Shown: positions 6,125 to 11,160 of the stretch, in pieces
Layout: the number at the start of each line of letters is the position of its first letter
Position numbering within the stretch: position 1 is the stretch's first letter
NCBI GenBank assembly: GCA_900555105.1
Contig: USJP01000021.1
Coordinates: 1-11,160, forward strand
Direction: 5' to 3'
DNA: 11,160 bases
Origin: an uncultured Coriobacteriaceae bacterium
GTDB taxonomy: Bacteria; Actinomycetota; Coriobacteriia; Coriobacteriales; UMGS124
Notes under the pieces: model-generated
Databases searched by the model: none
What the model was told of the DNA's origin: nothing
What the model saw: the letters and a program-made list of their open reading frames with translations, nothing else
Translations under genes and position numbers: made by a program

Positions 6125-8914
6125 CTAGTTTCCGCCCAAAGTTTCGACAGCCACCTGAAGCACATCACCTGCAAGAGCGGTGGCGGTGTGTTCGGCATCG
6201 TTTTCGATGACGATGGCGATGGCCGCGACCGGGTTCTCATAAGGCGCAAAGCCGATGAACCAGGCGTTGGGGTTGGAGTTGCCCGTCTCGGCCGTGCCGG
6301 TCTTGCCGGCGACGTCCACACCGGCAATAGAGGCGGCCGTGCCGGTGCCCTCTTCCACTGTGGAAAGCATGGCGCTGCCCACAAGCGAGGCGGTGTTTGC
6401 ACTGCAGGCCTGGCCGAGGGTGCGGGGCTTGGTTGACTTGAGTACCGCACCCGTTGAGTCGGTCGTCGCCTTGACCACATGCGGTTCCATGAGGATGCCG
6501 CCGTTTGCGATTGCGCAGGCCGTGAGGGCGTTCTGCACAATGGTGGTCTGCGGGCCGGCGGGGCTTGCGTGCTCACCCACCGGCTGACCCGCTCCCGCCC
6601 AGGCCGTTTCCCACTGCGTCATCTCGGAGGGCTCAGGCATGAGGGAGGCCACACAGGCGAAGTCAGCTCCCAGCTTGATGCCGTAGCCGAACGCCTTGGC
6701 CTGGCTCACGAGGGCCTGTGATCCCAGAAGGTCGGCAACCTGGGCGAACGCCGTGTTGCTCGAGTAGGCGAAGGCCTCCTTGAGCGTGATGTCGCCGAGC
6801 TCCTCGTCGTTGTGGTTCGTGACCACGCCGCCGCCGATCTCAAGACTTGCCGGAGCCGACACGACGGTGTCGAGCGACATGGCGCCGGTGTCGAGCGCGC
6901 CCGTCAGCGTGATGGTCTTGAACGTGGAACCGGGCGTGTAGAGTGCCTGGGTCGTGCGGTCGAAGAGGGGTGCGTTGGCGGCATCGGATGAGCCGCCCAA
7001 AAGGTCGGAAAGCTGGTCGTTGGAGTAGGTGGGTGCAGACGCCTGCGCGAGAATCGCGCCTGTGGAGGGGTCCATGACGACGACGCCTCCCACGCGGCCC
7101 TGCAGCACCTCTTCGGCAGCGGACTGAATGCGCGAGTTGATGGTGAGCACCACGTCGCCGCCCGCCTTTGTCACGCCGAGGAACGAGTCGAACAGGTCGT
7201 GCCAGGTCGTATAGCTCTGCGAGCCGGCAAGAACGTCGTCGTAGACGGCCTCGATGCCCGTGGAGCCGTAAACCGCGCTTGTGTAGCCCACCGTATGCGA
7301 GGCGAGCGTTCCCTGCGAGTAGGTGCGCACATAGGTGCCGTTATCCTGCAACACACTCTCGGCCAGGGTGACTCCGTCGCTTGTGAGGATGCTGCCGCGG
7401 CGCACCTTGGACGCCTTAGTCGAGACGTGGTTGTTCGACGGGAGCATGCGGATCTCCTCGGCCTTGAAGATCTGCAGGTATGCCAGGCGTGCGATGAGGG
7501 TGGCGTCAAGTGCACAGAAGAATCCGGTGAGAACGGTGAGGCGGCGAGAAAGTGCGATGCGTCCAAGCACGCCTGACTCGGGGGTCTCCAGGTGCGAGCC
7601 GAAGACCTTGCCGGAGACGCCGGCGCCCTCGACTTCGGCCTGTTCGCCCGTGCCCTCATGGCCGCAGCGCAAAAGGAAGCCGACGGCGATGAAGCTCGCA
7701 AGCAGGGATGTGCCACCCTGGCTCATGAAGGGCAGCGTGACGCCCGTGAGCGGGATGAGGCCCATGACACCGCCCGCGATGAGGAACGCCTGCAGGGCGA
7801 TGGAGGTGGTGAGGCCCACCGCCATGAAGGCGGCGAGGTCGGAGCGTGCACGGGCTGCCGTGAGCAGGCCGCGCACGGCAAGCAGGACAAACAGGAGAAT
7901 GACGGCGGCCGCGCCCAGAAGCCCCATCTCCTCGGCGATGGCGGAGAAGATGAAGTCGCTCTCCACGACGGGAATCATCGTGGCCATTCCCTGACCGATG
8001 CCTGTGCCCATGAGGTTGCCGTCGGCAATGGAGTAAAGCGACTGGGCAATCTGCCAGCTAGAGCCTGTGGGGTCGCAGAATGGGTCGAGCCAGATCTGCA
8101 CGCGGGTGCGCACGTGGGCGAAGAACTTGTATGAGAGCACGGCGCCCACGCCGAGCAAGCCCGCGCTCACGATGGGGTAGAACCAGCGTCCTGTTGCCGT
8201 GTAGAGCATGACGACGAAGACGCCGAAGAAAAGCACGGCGCTTCCCAGGTCGCGCTCCCATACGACGATTGCCAGGCTCACGAGCCACACGACGAGCATG
8301 GGCAGCAGCATACGCAGGCGCGGGATGGCCAGAGGCCCCACGTGATGGACTGCCATGCTCATGAGCTCGCGGTTTTCCGACAAGAAGCTGGCAAGGAAGA
8401 TGACGATGAGGATCTTGGCGAGCTCGCCGGGCTGGAAGCTCACAACGCCGGGGATCTCAATCCACAGCTTGGAGCCGTAGTGCTCGGTGCCGATGAAGAT
8501 GGGCAGGACCAGAAGGATCAGGCCCACGGCGCCCAGGCTGTACTTGTAGCGGGCAAGCGACTCGAGGTTGCGCACCCCAAAAAGCACGCCAATCATGGCA
8601 GCTATGGAGATGAACAGCCATATGACCTGCTTGATGGCAAGGTCGGGCGCGAGGCGCGTCACAAACGTGATGCCTATGCCTGCCAACACGAAGACGATGG
8701 GCAAGATGGCTGCGTCGGCGTTGGGGGCCGTGATGCGCACGGCGATGTGCGCAACGACAAATGCCACAGCAAGGCCGATAGGCACGACGAGCGTGCTGAG
8801 CCCGAGCTGGTCGCCGGCCTGCAGCACGTAGAGAGCGTACAGTATGAAGATGGGTAGGGCTCCCGTTATGAGCAGGAGCAGCTCGGTGGTGCGTCGTTGC
8901 GACATGGGCCTCAC
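6125..8914 (-). CDS. SEDS glycosyltransferase (RodA/FtsW)-class B penicillin-binding protein fusion
   Basis: One uninterrupted frame of 929 residues joins two enzymes usually made separately. Residues about 10-416 are a SEDS polymerase with about ten membrane spans: QPGELAK (161-167), ERDLGSA (220-226), VESDFIF (317-323) whose Asp320 aligns with the catalytic Asp of RodA/FtsW, and PFMSQGGTS (395-403). A hydrophilic linker (417-455) leads to a further span (457-480) that would anchor the PBP. The transpeptidase half has all three active-site motifs: STFK (663-666), SSN (718-720) and KTG (871-873). The region between span and transpeptidase is short, as in mycobacterial PbpA, and gene order matches rodA-pbpA of the actinobacterial pknB cluster. 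It would polymerise lipid II and crosslink the product at the cytoplasmic membrane. The GTG start (8912-8914) overlaps the pstP stop as GTGA; an ATG three codons later is an alternative. Confidence 0.95.
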   Translation of the reverse strand: MRPMSQRRTTELLLLITGALPIFILYALYVLQAGDQLGLSTLVVPIGLAVAFVVAHIAVRITAPNADAAILPIVFVLAGIGITFVTRLAPDLAIKQVIWLFISIAAMIGVLFGVRNLESLARYKYSLGAVGLILLVLPIFIGTEHYGSKLWIEIPGVVSFQPGELAKILIVIFLASFLSENRELMSMAVHHVGPLAIPRLRMLLPMLVVWLVSLAIVVWERDLGSAVLFFGVFVVMLYTATGRWFYPIVSAGLLGVGAVLSYKFFAHVRTRVQIWLDPFCDPTGSSWQIAQSLYSIADGNLMGTGIGQGMATMIPVVESDFIFSAIAEEMGLLGAAAVILLFVLLAVRGLLTAARARSDLAAFMAVGLTTSIALQAFLIAGGVMGLIPLTGVTLPFMSQGGTSLLASFIAVGFLLRCGHEGTGEQAEVEGAGVSGKVFGSHLETPESGVLGRIALSRRLTVLTGFFCALDATLIARLAYLQIFKAEEIRMLPSNNHVSTKASKVRRGSILTSDGVTLAESVLQDNGTYVRTYSQGTLASHTVGYTSAVYGSTGIEAVYDDVLAGSQSYTTWHDLFDSFLGVTKAGGDVVLTINSRIQSAAEEVLQGRVGGVVVMDPSTGAILAQASAPTYSNDQLSDLLGGSSDAANAPLFDRTTQALYTPGSTFKTITLTGALDTGAMSLDTVVSAPASLEIGGGVVTNHNDEELGDITLKEAFAYSSNTAFAQVADLLGSQALVSQAKAFGYGIKLGADFACVASLMPEPSEMTQWETAWAGAGQPVGEHASPAGPQTTIVQNALTACAIANGGILMEPHVVKATTDSTGAVLKSTKPRTLGQACSANTASLVGSAMLSTVEEGTGTAASIAGVDVAGKTGTAETGNSNPNAWFIGFAPYENPVAAIAIVIENDAEHTATALAGDVLQVAVETLGGN

Positions 8915-10575
8915 GCGCCTTCAGGCGAGGCGGGCTGGTCTTGCTCGGTGCTGCCTGCCTGGGTGCCTTCTGTCTTGGGGGCCTTGGCTTGCTTGCCGCC
9001 CTGTTCCTTGCTGGCACGCTCGATCTGGGAGCGGTAGTCCTCTATGACGTCGCGCGCCTCCTGCTCGCTGCCGAAGGTCATGCCCGCTTCGAGTCGCTTG
9101 CTCACCGAATCGCTGAGCTTGGAGGTCTCCACGGTCGTGACCTCGATGGTCTCATCGAGACCAAGGCTCGAGGGCAGGCCGGCAACGCCGCGGTGCAGCG
9201 TCACATATCCGTTGTAGTCGGTGAGGTACCAGGAGTTTTGCGCCGTGACTACCAGGACGGCAAACACGATGGCCGCGATGGCGATTGCAATGGCGCTCGC
9301 CAGGCCCAAGTTGCGCAGGCGGGTCTTGAACGCCTTGTCTGCCACGCCGTCGTTTTTGACGTCGATGACGATGCATGTGACGTTGTCGCTGCCGCCTTCG
9401 GCAAGCGCGGCGTCAACGAGGGCGTCGGCACAGGTCTGCGGAGTGGCGCACGACATGAGCGTCTCTTCAATCACGCCATCGGTCACCATCGAGGAGAGGC
9501 CATCGCTGCACAGAAGCACCCTGTCTCCTTTGGAGACGTCGATGCTGAAGTGGTCGGCGTGCATCTTGGGGTCGTTGCCCAAGGCGCGCGTGATGACGGA
9601 GCGGTTGGGGTGGATGCGCGCCTCTTCGGGTGTGATCTGCCCAGCGGCCACGAGCTCCTCAACGTAAGAGTGGTCGTGGGTCACGCGCATGAGCTTGCCC
9701 TTGTGCAGCAGGTAGCAGCGAGAATCGCCCACATGGGCCACGGCCATGGTCGATCCGTCGATGACGACGGCGGTGCAGGTGGTGCCCATGCCGGGTTTTC
9801 CAGTGCCCTTCGAGGGACCTTCGATGACGGCTTGGTTAGCGGCCTCGATGGCGGCGGCCAAGGCGGAGTCGTCGGCTGTGGAGGGTGCCGCCTCGGCAAG
9901 GCGCGACACGGCGATGGTGCTCGCCACCTCGCCAGCCTCGTGGCCGCCCATGCCGTCGGCCACAGCGAAGAGCGGGAAGTGCACGACGAAGGAGTCCTCG
10001 TTGTGCTCGCGCACGAGGCCTACGTCGGAGCGCGAGCCCCAGGCAAGCGTGCCCGTGCGCTTTGCTGTGCCCGAGATGCGGTCGCTGGCGGGCTTGGGTT
10101 GGGCGGGCCGCTCTTGAACGGGGGCGAAGGGCATGGTCTGCCCCGCATCGCCGGAGTTCATGAGGGCGGCGAGCTCGATCTTGTCGATCTCGGCCGTTGC
10201 CTGCGGATCATCTGCCTGAGCGGCGGCCTGCGGCGCATCGGTTGCGCTTGCGTTTGCGTTGGCTGCCCCGGCTTGTTCGTGCAGGTCATCCTCGGGGTCG
10301 TCGTCTAGGTTGAGGGGGGCGGCGTTCGGGTCGATGTGGGGGTCCTCCACGCTCTGGGCGCCCTCGTCATCGATGAGGTTCGCCATGGCCGCGCTCGCAT
10401 CGGCGGCTGCGTCTTCGGGCTCCTCTTCGGCCTGTTGGGTGTCAGCGGCAGGGCAGGCAGGAGCGCTTGTTTCGCCCGCCTCCGAAGCTTCGCCTACAAT
10501 ATTGGTATCTACCTGGGACGTTGCGTCGATGTGCTCGACGTTTTCGTCCTTCAGGGCATCTTCTTCAGTCATCAT
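8911..10575 (-). CDS. pstP: PP2C-family Ser/Thr phosphatase PstP, membrane-anchored, with acidic N-terminal extension
   Basis: Metal-dependent phosphatase of 554 residues, the expected counterpart of PknB. The catalytic domain spans about 174-407: REHNEDSF (189-196), VADGMGGHEAGE (205-216, metal-binding Asp207), GTTCTAVV, HVGDSRCYL (281-289), TRALG, CSDGLSSM (356-363, Asp358) and GGSDNVT (394-400, Asp397). A single membrane span (about 424-444) is followed by about 110 outer residues ending in a Lys/Gln/Pro-rich tail. Unlike typical PstP, whose catalytic domain starts near the N-terminus, about 170 residues of Asp/Glu/Ala-rich, probably disordered sequence precede it. The frame is open and in register, and translation is coupled to fhaB by ATGA at 10572-10575. 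A second ATG directly follows the first. Confidence 0.93.
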   Translation of the reverse strand: MMTEEDALKDENVEHIDATSQVDTNIVGEASEAGETSAPACPAADTQQAEEEPEDAAADASAAMANLIDDEGAQSVEDPHIDPNAAPLNLDDDPEDDLHEQAGAANANASATDAPQAAAQADDPQATAEIDKIELAALMNSGDAGQTMPFAPVQERPAQPKPASDRISGTAKRTGTLAWGSRSDVGLVREHNEDSFVVHFPLFAVADGMGGHEAGEVASTIAVSRLAEAAPSTADDSALAAAIEAANQAVIEGPSKGTGKPGMGTTCTAVVIDGSTMAVAHVGDSRCYLLHKGKLMRVTHDHSYVEELVAAGQITPEEARIHPNRSVITRALGNDPKMHADHFSIDVSKGDRVLLCSDGLSSMVTDGVIEETLMSCATPQTCADALVDAALAEGGSDNVTCIVIDVKNDGVADKAFKTRLRNLGLASAIAIAIAAIVFAVLVVTAQNSWYLTDYNGYVTLHRGVAGLPSSLGLDETIEVTTVETSKLSDSVSKRLEAGMTFGSEQEARDVIEDYRSQIERASKEQGGKQAKAPKTEGTQAGSTEQDQPASPEGA

Positions 10576-10985
10576 TGGCGCGTCACCCTCATTGAAACGT
10601 CGCCTATCTGCACCATGTCGCCGTCGTGCAGTACGACGGTGCCGGCAATCGGGCGGTTATTGACGCTTGTACCGTTCATGCTGCCCAGGTCTTCCACGAC
10701 GAGCGCCGGTCCCTGGATGGAGAAGCGCGCGTGCTTGCCGCTCACGTAGATACCGGGCAGGACGATGTCGGCACCGGGGGAGCGGCCCACGATGACCGGC
10801 CCCAAGATGTCGACATGCGTGCCGCGAATGCCCAAGGGGGCGTCGACGACGTCGACCGACCAGACGGCGGCATCGCTCTTCTGGCCTTTGACCAGGCCGA
10901 CGCCCGTCTTCATGATGCAGAAGAGGAAGATGAAGAGCGCGACGACAAGCAGTACGCGCCCGATGAAGAGAACCACGGCAGGCAT
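10572..10985 (-). CDS. fhaB: Membrane-anchored FHA-domain protein FhaB
   Basis: Small protein of 137 residues with an N-terminal hydrophobic segment (about 4-26) and a C-terminal FHA phosphothreonine-binding domain (about 58-135). FHA signatures are visible: VGRS (66-69), S-G-K-H-A-R (82-87) and S-M-N-G-T (102-106), followed by D-G-D. Size and architecture match mycobacterial FhaB (FipA), a PknB-cluster adaptor linked to division and wall synthesis. ATG 10985 lies 2 bases after the upstream FhaA stop and is preceded by GAGGAAG, a good ribosome-binding site inside the end of that gene. Its stop overlaps the pstP start (ATGA). The first two codons are the only notable start option. Confidence 0.92.
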   Translation of the reverse strand: MPAVVLFIGRVLLVVALFIFLFCIMKTGVGLVKGQKSDAAVWSVDVVDAPLGIRGTHVDILGPVIVGRSPGADIVLPGIYVSGKHARFSIQGPALVVEDLGSMNGTSVNNRPIAGTVVLHDGDMVQIGDVSMRVTRQ

Positions 10986-10987
10986 GG

Positions 10988-11160
10988 TTAGACTTCCTCA
11001 AACATGAGCGTCACGAGGCCCATCGTGATCGTGTCGCCGTTGGCGAGGTCCTGCTCGCTGACGCGCATGCCGTTGACACGCGTGCCGTTGGTGCTGCCGA
11101 GGTCGGCGATGTGCCAGCCGGTGGCGTTGCGGTAGACCTTGTTTCTCTCCGAAAACAGTA
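10988..11160 (-). CDS. fhaA: FHA-domain protein FhaA-like, C-terminal end only
   Basis: Only the last 56 codons are in the window; the gene continues beyond 11160. The visible end is the C-terminal half of an FHA domain: DLGSTNGTRVNG (residues 19-30 of the visible part), then LANGDTITMG and a hydrophobic last strand ending E-E-V-stop. Gene order before fhaB suggests FhaA (DUF3662 plus FHA), but the N-terminal domain cannot be seen. The usual S-x-x-H-A segment is expected just upstream; the visible residues read F-S-E-R-N-K-V, so a phosphothreonine-contact His is not evident there. The stop TAA is at 10988-10990. Confidence 0.8.
   Translation of the reverse strand, partial: LFSERNKVYRNATGWHIADLGSTNGTRVNGMRVSEQDLANGDTITMGLVTLMFEEV

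Noticed and set aside
4609..6210. Long open frame on the plus strand (about 533 codons)
   Set aside because: It is antisense to pknB. Its translation is low-complexity Gly/Ala/Val/Leu/Asp-rich with no recognisable domain, as expected for a shadow of a GC-rich gene.
8941..10308. Long open frame on the plus strand (about 455 codons)
   Set aside because: Antisense to pstP, whose PP2C motifs are unambiguous. The plus-strand product has only compositional bias.
1..11160. CRISPR arrays, insertion sequences, prophage or defence genes
   Set aside because: No spaced direct repeats, transposase or phage motifs, or terminal inverted repeats were seen. All large genes are explained by transport or wall-signalling families.

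Overview
The window reads as a chromosomal segment of a GC-rich actinobacterium, most likely of the class Coriobacteriia (a Collinsella- or Olsenella-like genome). This is inferred from protein architecture, not from a search. The right half is the actinobacterial fhaA-fhaB-pstP-rodA-pbpA-pknB cell-wall signalling cluster, here with rodA and pbpA fused into one gene and no pknA between them and pknB. The left half is a complete group I energy-coupling-factor (ECF) uptake operon.

Layout. Positions 1-428 hold no convincing gene. They contain a GC-rich stretch that may be a dispersed repeat, three short dyads, and a sigma70-type promoter (324-353) for the operon that follows. On the plus strand come a TrpP-like ECF S component (429-1001), a 107-base gap with competing hairpins (1002-1108), ecfA1 (1109-1948), ecfA2 (1945-2790) and ecfT (2792-3559). 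The last three are tightly coupled, with a 4-base ATGA overlap and a 1-base gap. A tRNA-Arg(CCT) gene (3588-3663) with its own extended -10 promoter and a strong terminator (3673-3710) closes this half. The minus-strand operon runs towards it and ends at its own terminator (3768-3804), so the two transcription units are convergent.

Reading the minus strand in transcription order: the C-terminus of an FhaA-like FHA protein (10988-11160, cut by the window edge), fhaB (membrane-anchored FHA), pstP (PP2C Ser/Thr phosphatase with a long acidic N-terminal extension and one membrane span), a 929-residue SEDS glycosyltransferase/class B penicillin-binding-protein fusion, and pknB (Ser/Thr kinase with five PASTA repeats). 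Junctions are 2 bases (fhaA-fhaB), an ATGA overlap (fhaB-pstP), a GTGA overlap (pstP-fusion) and about 43 bases (fusion-pknB).

How it fits together. By family knowledge, PknB senses wall precursors through its PASTA repeats, PstP reverses its phosphorylation, and the FHA proteins bind phosphothreonine partners. The SEDS-PBP fusion polymerises and crosslinks peptidoglycan in one polypeptide. The ECF operon imports a small nutrient, probably tryptophan or a related compound.

The most unusual signals are: (1) the two ECF ATPases have complementary substitutions (H-loop His to Gln in EcfA1, altered LSGGQ in EcfA2) that fall in the same composite ATP site, predicting an asymmetric ATPase dimer; (2) the SEDS-PBP fusion with both active sites intact; (3) an attenuator-like pair of mutually exclusive hairpins between the S component and ecfA1; (4) the roughly 170-residue acidic extension of PstP.
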